From Allolobophora icterica (Eukaryota > Annelida > Clitellata > Crassiclitellata > Lumbricidae), in contig OY744615.1 of the NCBI GenBank assembly GCA_963556255.1, positions 19,732,815 to 19,796,814 on the forward strand: 64,000 bases of DNA, written 5' to 3'. Below the pieces are notes generated by a model, which was given only the letters and a program-made list of their open reading frames with translations, was not told where the DNA came from and made no database searches. How positions within the stretch are numbered: the first letter of the stretch is position 1; every line of letters starts with the position of its first letter. The translations under genes were made by a program, and so were the position numbers. This document shows positions 36,061 through 46,649 of the stretch, piece by piece.

Positions 36061-37220
36061 ATACTTCATATCATAAAGATAATTTATTGGCACTCATCCC
36101 ACCAAATGCCTTTCATCAGGAACATGATGATGAATATGATGATGAATATGATGATATATGACATATGATATGATTTGTGTGATGTTAGTCGCTTTGGCTA
36201 TTCACTAACTTTGCATTTATTATGTTGCGCACAGATGCAGTCAGGGCAAACCGAATGACTCTCAATGCACCATATACATTATACAGACATTGATAACCAT
36301 GGAATGGTTGCGCACAGCAAGTGATTGTGGTGGTGGATGCCAAAACCGGGGTCAAACCAAAGAGCAGAACTCGTTGAATTTCAGAGACACAGAAGATCTT
36401 AATAATTCTGACACTATATAATAGATTACTGTATACTGTAACATTACGAAATTTCATCTTGTATATAAAGATCACAAACATTATAATGACTACTGTAAAT
36501 AACACGTACCCAGTGCTGGATTTTGGCATTTATAAGCTAAAAAAAACTACAACTTGGGGCCTCACAATCCAAAAGAGCTTTAATAAATTCAGAATTTCTT
36601 TGGGGCTTTTTTATTTTATGTGTGGTTTATATATAGATATATATTATGTAGAATCTTTTTAAAACGGCTTGTGTAGCAAATTCCATTTTGCCTGACTAAA
36701 TGAATATTCATTTGAAAATATTTTTAATTTTTCACATTAAATGCATTGGCATTAAATACTTAAAAGGCATATATGTTTTCGAGACCTTCTGATGTAATTT
36801 TTTAACAAGGGGCCTCCAAGCTTTCTATGGCTGAAGGCCTCGCCAAGTCTAAATCTGCTCAAGACGGGAGGGGATCCCTCGACTGAACCCAACTTCGCTG
36901 AGCGAGCATTGGAAAAATTCTACCTCCTGTTTCACTTTTGGGGTTAGATAGTCTTGAACCACATATTAAAATTGCATGTTATAATTATGTACTCTTGTTT
37001 TTATCAAACTGAAACTGAATAAAACATGCTTGCTTATTGATCATTCTTATGTGAACGAGAGCTGAAATCTACCTTTTCACAAATGTCTTCAGCTGAGCTT
37101 AGTCACTTGCTTAGGATATCATGAAATCATTGAAGGGCCCTAATTTGTGACAGTGGATGAAAATTGACTTGGTAATAAAACAATCGGGTAGGGTAGTGTG
37201 TGTGGGTTGGTAACCAATTG
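36061..37220. other. Anonymous interior sequence of TIR element
   Basis: Nothing recognisable beyond short gatgatgaatat repeats near 36125-36165. Confidence 0.4.
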
Positions 37221-37279
37221 TGGGGCATGGCCTGAGGTCCGAAACAATGTCGGATCGACGTGAATTAGCGACGTCGGAT

Positions 37280-37555
37280 TGACGTCGGAAACACGTCTAC
37301 AAACCCATCTGTATCCGACATCTGACCGACGTCTTGCCGCTCAGCGGCTGCTCATAGATCACGCGTGTTTTTCCGACGTCGGATTGACGTCGGAAACCGA
37401 TGTCGGGCCGACATGTATTAAAGACGTCGGATTGACGTCGGAAACCGATGTCGGGCCGACGTCGGAAAAACACGCCGGATCTATGAGCAGCCGCTGAGCG
37501 GCAAGACGTCGGTCAGATGTCGGATACAGATGGGTTTGTAGACGTGTTACCGACG
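37280..37555. repeat. Inverted repeat with GACGTCGG core repeats
   Basis: About 37288-37380 and 37460-37553 are inverse copies (e.g. gacgtcttgccgctcagcgg against ccgctgagcggcaagacgtc). Between them, gacgtcggattgacgtcgga and ccgatgtcgggccgac repeat twice. It lies at the right end of the TIR element. Confidence 0.88.
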
Positions 37556-37585
37556 TCGGCCCGACGTGGGTGGTTATCTGGGTAT

Positions 37586-38159
37586 GATAATTCAGGGAAT
37601 CTTTAACAAAAAATCCAACTCCCCCACCCTTGCCTCTATTCCTAGCCGTACCTATAAAGTTAAATTCAGGTATATGAATAGTGTCTAATAGATTTTGGTC
37701 TAACCAGGTCTCCGTTACTGCGACTAAATCAGCCTTCGTTTTAGTCGCTAATTCACTAATCTGATTGAGTTTGTGTGCAGCACTCCTACAGTTTATGTGC
37801 AGCATCGTTAATGAGGCATTTTTCTTTTCAGTAGTCAATCCTTTATTTTCTAATACCTCAAGAGCAACGTAGTCACTAGTCCATGGTATATTTCTATAAA
37901 AATTTTGGTCCGGGTCTAAATAATCATTAGCATCAGCAGCCTTAGCTTCTGTTGAAGGTAGGAAGACTTCAAGTTCTAAATCCTGTGCTAACCATAAGCC
38001 TTCGTCTCCGCTAGAGTCAGAAGACTCGGAGTATTCAACTTCATTATTATCATCAATGAATCCTACAAGTTTATTACCCCCAGCGGAGTCAGCCCGAGTT
38101 GCATTAAGATCCTTGTTAAGATTGACAGATCTCGTTGAGTAGGCAAGATCACTTATCAA
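37586..38159 (-). pseudogene. LINE 2 ORF2: N-terminus of AP endonuclease
   Basis: The frame starting near 38159 encodes an acidic leader, then TMLHINCRSAAHKL (catalytic Asn), VAVTETWLDQ (catalytic Glu) and GGGVGFFV, and is cut at 37586 by the TIR element. It is collinear and in frame with the endonuclease remainder left of 32078. It is homologous to 6510-7142 of LINE 1. Confidence 0.85.
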
Positions 38160-39080
38160 TAGGCCTATATTGGACCCGTCTCGGCTGGAGTCGCGTGGAG
38201 AATTAGACGCTGACAGGCTAGTATATACACAGCACTCTTAAACGAAATAAAACCAGATCCATGCATAACCGCATAATGTATAGGATGAGCAATCCTCAGT
38301 TACATTATTTACATACTATGAAACAAAACTAATCGAGGCAACTTATAATAACACAAAGAACAAAAAGAGCCATGTAATTATCTACAGGCAACAAACGCAA
38401 ACATAGACAAACACTTATTCTAATGTGAGGCAGATCATAAGGTGCTAGTTAGTAAGTAAGGTAAGATATTCTGGTAAACTTAATACAGTGTGTCAGACGG
38501 GAGCAGAGCAATGGCCAACCTTATATGAAACAGGAGATAGAATTATACATTCCTTCGAGTCGAATTTCGTACAATTGCAGTTAGTAAACAATCATGATTC
38601 TTTAACATTGGTAACTAGTACAGTTGATATAATGTAGTAGTTCAGTGTAGGTCTATTGTCCTATTTTGCAGTTTTAACAGAATGTTTATTACCATTCATT
38701 TTGTGAGTTCAGAAACAGAGATTATACTCACAATGTTAATAAACAGATGTGCTATTGGATCAATAACCCCAAAAAATCCATTGAAAATAAATTGAAAATA
38801 AATGGTACAAATTGCATCACAAACAGTGAAACTCACAACAGGTTTTTCCACCAGAGTACGACATCGAGTTTAAGGCAAGAATAATCCTCCAATTCGGAGA
38901 TCGTCCGCAAGGCACGACAAGGTGCGTGAGGGTAGCGTCCGCAAGGCATAACAAGGTGCGTGAGGGTAGTCAGCCATAGCGATTTCGTGCTCGCGTCCTG
39001 TGCCCTGGAGTCAGGGTAGAGATGAAAGCCTCATCTAGGGCGGTGCGGTGGCAGCGACTGAGGCAGAACCCATGAAGCAT
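38160..39080 (-). other. Probable 5' part of LINE 2 or its flank
   Basis: No frame is visible. A short tandem duplication, gtccgcaaggca...aaggtgcgtgagggtag, occurs at about 38906-38970. Confidence 0.4.
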
Positions 39081-39083
39081 GAG

Positions 39084-39315
39084 GTATGTATGTATGTATG
39101 TATGTATGTATGTATGTATGTATGTATGTATGTATGTATGTATGTATGTATGTATGTATGTATATACGTACATACTGAGTTTTGGTTTTTATACCAAACA
39201 TCTTATGACCAACAGTCCTATGATCAATGGTCCTAATGATCAATGGTCCTTGTGACCAAACGTCCTATGATCAATAGTCATATGATCAATGGTCCTGTGA
39301 TCAATGGTCCGGCTA
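39084..39315. repeat. Right arm of palindromic element: (TATG)n plus GATCATAGGAC repeats
   Basis: A tatg run (39084-39164) is followed by the reverse complement of 28283-28425 (catcttatgaccaacag, tatgatcaatggtcc). Confidence 0.8.
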
Positions 39316-39721
39316 CCAAATAAAACTTGTCTGGCCAATCGCAGCGCAGGATTCCTAGAACGCTTTCAGATCGATTTAACCCAGATTTATACCGGCGAAG
39401 TTGTGAAGATGAATGTGGTGCGCGAGCCTGTAGCTGATCGCTAGCCTGATTCTTCGACTACTCTGAATCGCTTAGAAAGGTCATGTTTCGGTGCATATAT
39501 ATATGCCATACGAAGCAGCCGATTAAAACATTTTGTGTCGATTTGTGACTCAGAGCGTTCTAGAATAAGCCATTCGGTAAGTTTTTTGCGTTGTTTTCTG
39601 GAAATCACGCGATTCAGTCTGTCGCCTACACTCGAAATGTTCGTGTTTTAAATATAGGCGAAGTTTAGCCGTGATGAAATAACTTACAAAACAATTTCGT
39701 ACATAGGTCATAATTGTTTAA

Positions 39722-41389
39722 CCTCCTCAGTGGCCGAAAAAAGTGGCGTCATAACTAATAATAATTTAACTACTTTCTGGCTTACTAGGACCCAAATAAG
39801 TCCCCCAAAAAAGTTCAGCTCATTTGCATAATATTTTTTGCATAATTAATGATGTCCAACCTATTGGACATTGGCACTCAGAATCAAATGTCCAATGAGT
39901 TGGACAAATCCATACAAGTAGTTCATGAATACTAAAAATAGCAGTTCAGATGTAGAAATGTTGAAATAACTATAATTATAAACTACAAATAATTATAATT
40001 AAAAAATTCATTGAATTCATAAATTTACAGTGTGTTCATGCCGATAATCATCGTAAACGGTCCTTATAGCCTACAAATCAAATCAAATTGACAAATACTA
40101 AACAAGTAGTTCATGAATACTAAAAATAGCAGTTTAGATGTAGAGATGTTGAGTAAGTATACAAATAATTAAAAAAATTCATTGAATTCATAAATTTACA
40201 GTGTGTACATGCCGATAATCATCGTAAACAGTCCTACTAGCCTACACGGTCGTGTGGTAGTCTTGGAAACAGTTACGATCTGCAACAAGGCAAAGATGCA
40301 CATCACATGATATGCAATGAAATTTAGTTTGTTTTGAGCATCCAGAGTTCTTGCAACGCACAGCATTCTTGACGTTGTCGATGGCCGGAAGATGTTTCGC
40401 ACCAGAGAAGCGCCTGTATTCCGATGGTGTCTTCGATTTACGTCGCTTTGTCGGTGGTGGTGGAGCATCCGAGTCGCTGCTGTCAGTTTGAACGGTCGCT
40501 GACAGGAACTTCTCACCGATGTCCATGCGAAAGGCGAGGGAGTCTTGAATGTCCTTGCGGGCAGTTTTCAGTTGCCTGCAGTCTTCTCGGTACTGTATCC
40601 ATGAATTGATGACGCAAAGATCAAAGAAATGCAGAATTGTTCGAATCGTCCATTTTCGTGTTCGTGTCTTCATTCGGTAGTAGCTCAGCATCCTGTCACA
40701 CAAATCTACGCCGCCCATTTTCAAATTATACTGCCTAATAATTTCAGGACGTTCCACTTCGATGTAGGACTTTGTGCGTTTGTCCCAGCGTCGGCATTTG
40801 TCCAACTGTTCGATGCCATGCTGCTCAATTCTAGCAAGTACATCAATTCCTCTAGCTACAAAGCAACAGTGAAAACAATATTTTTGGCAATCCATGAAGT
40901 AAAATATTATCGCATGATCAAACAACAGAATGTGTAAATTATTAACTAACAACACTGACGTATTTACACTTAGGGGCCTAGGAAAGAAATTCCGACTCTG
41001 CGTGATGTTGAGTGCCGCAGTCCACCCTGTTGGACACGGCATTGCGACAACCCTATCTCCCACACCTATTGTGTTAAAAGCCTACAATTTGCACTAAAAG
41101 AACGAGTAATGTCTAGGTAATAAAACTGCTGATTGCTTTTAATAATATATGTAACCCCTGAGGAAATATGGTTTTTTTACCTTTTGCCTTTCCATAGAAG
41201 GTTTTTACTCCAACCGTCGCCATTTTGTTTTGAATCAACACTGAAAAGTTTTAACTTTTTCATTCGCCAGATGTAGGCACATTATGTCCAACTCGTTGGA
41301 AGTTGGTTCTGCAATATTGGATGAAATAGCTTGTGAGTTATAGCCCTAGAACCCAATGTCCAACGAGTTGGACAAATCCACTGAGGAGG
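39722..41389 (-). mobile_element. piggyBac-type element, internally deleted, TTAA flanked
   Basis: Ends CCTCCTCAGTGG and CCACTGAGGAGG are perfectly inverted and each borders TTAA (39718-39721 and 41390-41393), the piggyBac target. Two subterminal 16-18-bp near-palindromes (tgtccaa...ttggaca) lie at each end (39853, 39889; 41285, 41357). Only the C-terminal part of a transposase is encoded, so it is non-autonomous. Confidence 0.93.
40242..40890 (-). pseudogene. piggyBac transposase, C-terminal fragment
   Basis: The frame shows the end of the DDE_Tnp_1_7 domain (YNLKMGGVDLCDRMLSYYR, RKWTIRTILHFFDLCVINSW), a linker with a basic stretch (PTKRRKS), then a cysteine-rich C-terminal domain (CKNSGCSKQ, FHCISCDVHLC). 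The N-terminal part with the first catalytic aspartates is missing. The frame continues to 41063, but that upstream part does not look like transposase. A second small start-like segment, MATVGVKTFYGKAKG, reads around 41190-41230. Confidence 0.85.
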
Positions 41390-41966
41390 TTAAGTCACTT
41401 TAAGTGGTTTATAAATCTCGAGATTACGATTGCTGTTGCGAGCCGTATTTCGCCATGAATTACCTAGGTGACCTGGTGGTATAGTTTAACATGATCCAAC
41501 AACTTCTGCTGCGCCACAGTAATGCGTAAATCATCGGTCGATGGTTGGTACTAAGCAAAACCTTTGTTGAAGCCAAATTCCAGTATACGTGAGTCCAGTC
41601 GAAGCCGCAAAGGACAGCCTAGAAGACATGGATACAGCTTGTGAGCCCAGAAAAAGTTGAGTTTTTAGTCAAGATCTGAAGTCACAGAACAGACTGCACA
41701 GTAGGAAGTTATATTTTCATAATTTGTGCCACGCGGCCGGAGCAAGAGGCAGGATTGTTTTCCAACCTACAAATTGTTCCCAATGATCTAGATAAAGTGT
41801 CTGTCACTTGCACAAGAATAACCGGGGGCAATCCAGGAATTGGACCATGTCCCTGAGCACAGTCAAGTTGTACGTATAGGCCTACATGAGAACGCGTTTA
41901 TAACGTATTCCAATACCAATAATTCAATGTTCGTTTATTCTTGGTTCAAGCTGTACAACTTGGTGC

Positions 41967-43302
41967 CAGTGTGATTCTCCTTACAGATTTTATTTTAGTT
42001 AGGCCTATAGTTACAGTTATAGTTAGTGGTTTTTCATTTTAGTTATAGTTACAGTTATAGTGTTATTTTTTAGTTATAGTTATAGTTACAGTTATAGTTT
42101 GTGGTTTTTCATTTTACTAATAGTTACAGTTATAGTTATTATTATTTTTTTTAGTTATAGTTATATTTTACTGCACTTTTATTTTAGTTAATTTTAGTTA
42201 GTACATAGTTAGAACTGGCCCCAATGGCTCTCCACCTGGTCCCTTTGGGATGATCGATTAATTATGTCAACAAATTTTAGGCAGTTTTTTTTATCTCTTC
42301 TTCTTGTCAGTAACTGTCAAACACTCAAGGACCCTCTAACAAAATTATGTCAAAGAAAATGACACAAGCATTTAATAGAAGGATTACCCCCACCCCCAGA
42401 AGATTTTTATGACTCTAGTTGAGTCTAGCAAATGCAAAAAAATTGAAATTGCCTAGAAAAAAAAACAAATGTTGTTATCCAGATTTAAATTTGGTACTTA
42501 ATGGCTACAGTAGCCTACATGTGGGATCACTGCCTGTCACAGATAGCTAATGGCGTTTATCCATTCAAAAATACAATCTCGTTTTCTTTTAAATGTGTAT
42601 TCTATTTCTTTATTATGAACATTTCTAATTTGAAAATGAACATAATAACGCTTTTATTTAAAATAAAAACAAGTTTCTGACTCTTTAATATTAACAACTG
42701 AAAGAAAAAATTATCTTTCCATCAAAAAGAAACTTGAAATATTAGATTTTGGAAAAGAACCAAGGATTTTTCGCAAAGAGAATATGCATCACATTTTCTC
42801 ATATTATCTATAAACTATAAACAATAAACAAGATAATTTTAAACAAAGAAAAGATCTTTAGAGACATTTTGGCTACAAGATTAATATGACTACTAATTTG
42901 CGCTAGTCAATTTGGATTGCAATCGCTATAGAAACGTTTACACAATAATTAGTAATAGTTATTAATAAAATGAGCGCATCGATATCTATATTTAGACTAT
43001 TAATATTAATGAATGAGCCACTACTACTAGGTTAATTCACAAATCCAAAACCCGGCCTAACATATAGGCTGTTGTAGCGAATTTTCACGTTCTCATAAAT
43101 TATGTTTATCGATATTGCACTTTTTTTTAAATTTCATTAACGAAAATAGCGATGAATTTTCGTTAGCGTTATTTTCGTTATAGTTATAGTTATAGTTAAT
43201 GATATTTTTTAGTTACAGTTATCGTTATCGTTATCGAAATCATTTTTTTGTTCGTTAACGAACATTTTCGCTATCGCATAAACGTTAACGAGAATCACAC
43301 TG
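41967..43302. mobile_element. hAT-type element, 1.34 kb, with TTATAG arrays
   Basis: Inverted ends CAGTGTGATTCTC and GAGAATCACACTG are flanked by an exact 8-bp duplication cttggtgc (41959-41966 and 43303-43310). Degenerate hexamer-like arrays of agttatagttacagttatag lie near both ends (41995-42180; 43155-43260). No transposase is visible. Confidence 0.88.
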
Positions 43303-43395
43303 CTTGGTGCTTTAGCATGTCATAAAAGGGAAGGGCGGCCACACGTCACATGTGAGAAGATATAAACAGGTTCAATATATATGGTGCATTCCACC

Positions 43396-45164
43396 GTCAC
43401 TGACGTAACATTCACACAGAAATGTTGCAACGGTTTAAATTCCAGCACACTATAATTTTCCTGTTTAGCCAAGAATTGTAATGCAAAATAATGCAACTAT
43501 ATTGTCTATTTTAAAGACCAGCAAGACTTGGCAGAAAATGAATATAGGTAGTTTAAAAAGCAATCTTTGTGTATCGTCACTGACGTAACGCATTCTGACG
43601 TCCTCATTTTTGTACTTTATGTATACATCATATTTTTCTGAAACATCACTGCAAGAATTATATTAATGTCCTTAAAATTAGTGGTACAGATTGTGGAATA
43701 CATAGAAAGTTAAAAGTCTTATCTAATAGTCATAGATGTCATAATTTTAATGGTGCCTAAATGTCACTGACGTAACATTTAAATGTCACTGACGTAACAC
43801 TTCTGAAAAATGAAAAACAAAATCGCAGTAAATTAACTAGCATAGTTCTCAAGTATACAAGAATGCATTAATTATTATCCAGTGGTGTTGGATGCTGCAA
43901 TGCCCTCATTGAAAGTGAACAGGCCCCTCTGTTGACCGCTACTGGTGCTACAGTTGTCTTCTCCAGAGATGGCATCTTGTACCAGATCATGTCCCTTTGT
44001 TGATACTGCCAATTTGCATTGTGGTTGGTGATTCAATGCTTTTATATGTGCTTTTACTGTTGGCTGACTCAATCACATGTCTTCTGCTCATCTGCAGGCA
44101 GCTCTAGCATAGTCTCAGATTCTTGTGTGTCTACCAGATCATTAAGTCATTCATCAAACATATTCACAACACAGAAGTTTGGCTTTAAGGTATCAAGAAA
44201 GGGACTGCTATTGCTGACCTTCAGCTACACTGTTGAATGAGCACAAGCATAGTGTAAGCAATGTGTATCAGGAATAGCTTTTTGGCATGGTAAACTACCA
44301 TTTCTCTTCTAAAGTTACCTTTACCACTTCAGTGGCACGCTTTGGAGCAAAAAGAAATGTACATTCGGACATGCTGCCTTTGCCATGGATGCAAATTCTT
44401 CAGCAGTGTTGACAATTGCACACTTCTCAAGCACACGATTTCACGAGAGCAACTTTCTTCCGCAGACTTTTAAGAAGAGATTTCTTGAGTTGACTAACTG
44501 CTTTTCCATATGCCTGAGCAGATGAGAAAATCTTTGATGGAGTTGCAGTGTGGTCTGATTCAGTCGGTGTGGCGACATTTTTCAGCTTTTGATGAAGTTT
44601 ACGCATTATATATTTTGCACTCTCGGAATCAAATTTCTTTCTGTTTTTGTTCCACTTCAGTCGTAATTTCTTTTGCTGCTCAGCATTCCTCTTCCTGATA
44701 GCTAGCCTCTTCTCTAGGGACTTCTTCATGTGGTACATTTATGTTCGCTTCTTTCCAGTTTTCGTACCATATCTCATCGTGTGCGCAAAAATCAAATGAC
44801 TAATAAGGCTTACTATGATGATGAAAAATTGATGATGATGATGATGACTACTACATTGGCTTCCTTTAAATTGAAGCAAAGATGTCAGCTACTGATTTTA
44901 GAAGTACATATATACAAGGATATACCAACTTTAAACAAGTTTCTTACTGTCACTGACGTAACCATCATAGTTGTTACGTCAGTGACAATTTGAAGTTACG
45001 TCAGTGACACAATATTTATACATTTACTTATATTATAACATTTCCTCGTGTATATAGTTGTATTCGTAATATATTGTCTCAGAAGTTTACAAAGTTTCAG
45101 AATTTTGGCTTTATTACTTTTGGTTGGATTCTAAAAAGTCATAATATTTTGTCACTGACGTAAC
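43396..45164. repeat. Eight dispersed copies of GTCACTGACGTAAC
   Basis: Exact 14-bp copies lie at 43396, 43576, 43763, 43785, 44949 and 45151 on the plus strand and at 44973 and 44995 on the minus strand. Four lie on each side of a central segment encoding a small basic protein. The core contains TGACGT. Confidence 0.9.
44427..44738 (-). CDS. Small basic protein, unknown
   Basis: About 103 residues, very rich in lysine and arginine (KRNAEQQKKLRLKWNKNRKK) with a predicted long helix. Just upstream, in another frame (about 44779-44741), ATG RYGTKTGKKRT reads directly towards it and stops at TAA, so a frameshift may split a longer protein. A further frame at 44072-43875 may be its C-terminal part. 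It resembles DNA-binding N-termini of some transposon proteins, but I do not recognise a family. Confidence 0.35.
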   Translation of the reverse strand: MYHMKKSLEKRLAIRKRNAEQQKKLRLKWNKNRKKFDSESAKYIMRKLHQKLKNVATPTESDHTATPSKIFSSAQAYGKAVSQLKKSLLKSLRKKVALVKSCA

Positions 45165-45540
45165 ATTGAAAAGTACCCCCCAATTTCTGCTGCCACAGAA
45201 ATGAGCTGTAATCAAGTGTTCAAAGTTTAACTTGAAAATGCTTACCCAGTGGAACCTCTATCCAAATGATGTAACTTCTTTGTTAATATCAACCAATGGT
45301 TGCAGTTATTTACAAAATAAAACTTTTAATATTTTTGTAAAAGAATCACGCAAAACATGTCAACATCAAATATAAGATGGCCACCAGTCAAGTGACCAAA
45401 AATTATCAATTACTATATAATTTTAAACACTATAATCCTTTAGCATTTAAATGAGACCTTTACTGTAACAAAATTGCAAGAAAAAAAATTTGGGTTTTAT
45501 GTCTCATTTCTTGTGGAATTGACCATATACTTTCTAATGA

Positions 45541-45899
45541 CAGTGTTTAATCTAGACGTCATTTTGGGGGGGGGGGAAATCCCCCCAGGATTGAAGTTTC
45601 CCTCCAGAGGCCGGCAATATTATAATGTATGGACTGTTTTGGGGAAGAAATCCCCCCCCCCGATCCAAGGATACATGTTGCGCTCTCCCCCAGAGACGAA
45701 GTAAAGGAGAAGAATTCCTTTAAAAAGGTTGTCTAAAAATGGGGCGAATGACAAAAAAACATGAAATTCCTAAAATCTGAAATTTTTTTGGCGTTTGAAT
45801 TCAGATGAAATTTATCCGAAAAAGGTCGCCGTTGTTGATCCCCCCCCCCGACAAACCTTGTTTCCCCCCTCAGAAGAGGGGGGACTAGATTAAACACTG
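45541..45899. mobile_element. hAT-type MITE, 359 bp
   Basis: Inverted ends CAGTGTTTAATCTAG and CTAGATTAAACACTG have a direct repeat ttctaatga on both sides (45532-45540 and 45900-45908); 8 of the 9 bases would be the target duplication. The interior has several G or C runs. Confidence 0.85.
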
Positions 45900-46347
45900 T
45901 TCTAATGAAGTACGTGAGAAATGAAATTTGAGAGGAAATGCCTTTGAGAGGAAATGTAAAATTATGTGAACTGGAGCACACTATGTCGTAGTAATTACTA
46001 TGTCGAAGAGGGGACAGTTATGCAGAACATGGTTTTTGTCCGAGCAGATGGCGACAAACAGTCGGTCGTCAGCTGCTTCTGCGAGCTGGTGTGCACTGAT
46101 CAAGAGGGAGGATGGGAGGAATCCTCAACGTTTTCATCCGACGACCCAAGCTCTCGGTCCTATTCCTATCACCAGAATTCGCATAAGCCCACAAAGCCGG
46201 GGAGGCATACACTAGATGTGCCAAGTTGGTAATTCCCTAGATACTTCATATTGTGCAGTGGAGTCGATCCAGACTGTAGAAGACTGAGCTTTCAGTCAAG
46301 GGAGGTGGGTCGTTGTGAGCTGTATGACGGATATGGGGGGCTGGGGG

Positions 46348-46636
46348 CAGGGGCGGATCTAGACTTTTACTTTACGGGGGGCGATTTCATGGACGTCCAA
46401 GGTCAAAGGAATTAAAATTACTTATCAGGTTTAGAGCATGATTAAAGCAAGGGCGTGTAGAAGTAATATTCAAACTGCAGTCCGGCGCTGTACATGCGTA
46501 ATAATAATCACATGACAGTTATCCTGTAGTATACTATAGTATATCAAATTTTTAAATTTTAAATATAAAAAAAATTATTTTTTGGACTCTTAGGGGGGGC
46601 GATCGCCCCAATCGCCCCCCTCTGGATCCGCCACTG
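46348..46636. mobile_element. hAT-type MITE, 289 bp (CAGGGGCGGATC ends)
   Basis: Starts CAGGGGCGGATCTAGA, ends TCTGGATCCGCCACTG, with exact 8-bp duplication gctggggg at 46340-46347 and 46637-46644. Confidence 0.9.
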
Positions 46637-46649
46637 GCTGGGGGAAATT

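Larger units (their letters stand above)
32079..37582. mobile_element. 5.5 kb TIR element inserted in LINE 2, 3-bp TAT duplication
   Basis: The left end reads CCCAGTAAACCAGTACACGT and the right end, inverted, CCCAGATAACCACCCACGT; both lead into CGTCGG/CTACGTC sequence. TAT flanks both ends (32076-32078 and 37583-37585). Removing the element and one TAT rejoins the two LINE 2 halves in the same reading frame, which is independent support for these boundaries. I see no transposase; the interior is other repeats and anonymous sequence. The superfamily is uncertain. Confidence 0.75.

Noticed and set aside
37279..37497. Coding frame with VGPTS-like repeats at 37279-37497
   Set aside because: It arises from the GACGTCGG tandem and inverted repeats.
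44948..45008. Terminal inverted repeats formed by the TGACGT motifs
   Set aside because: The outermost copies (43396 and 45151) are in the same orientation and flanking duplications are not seen; I report the motif cluster itself instead.
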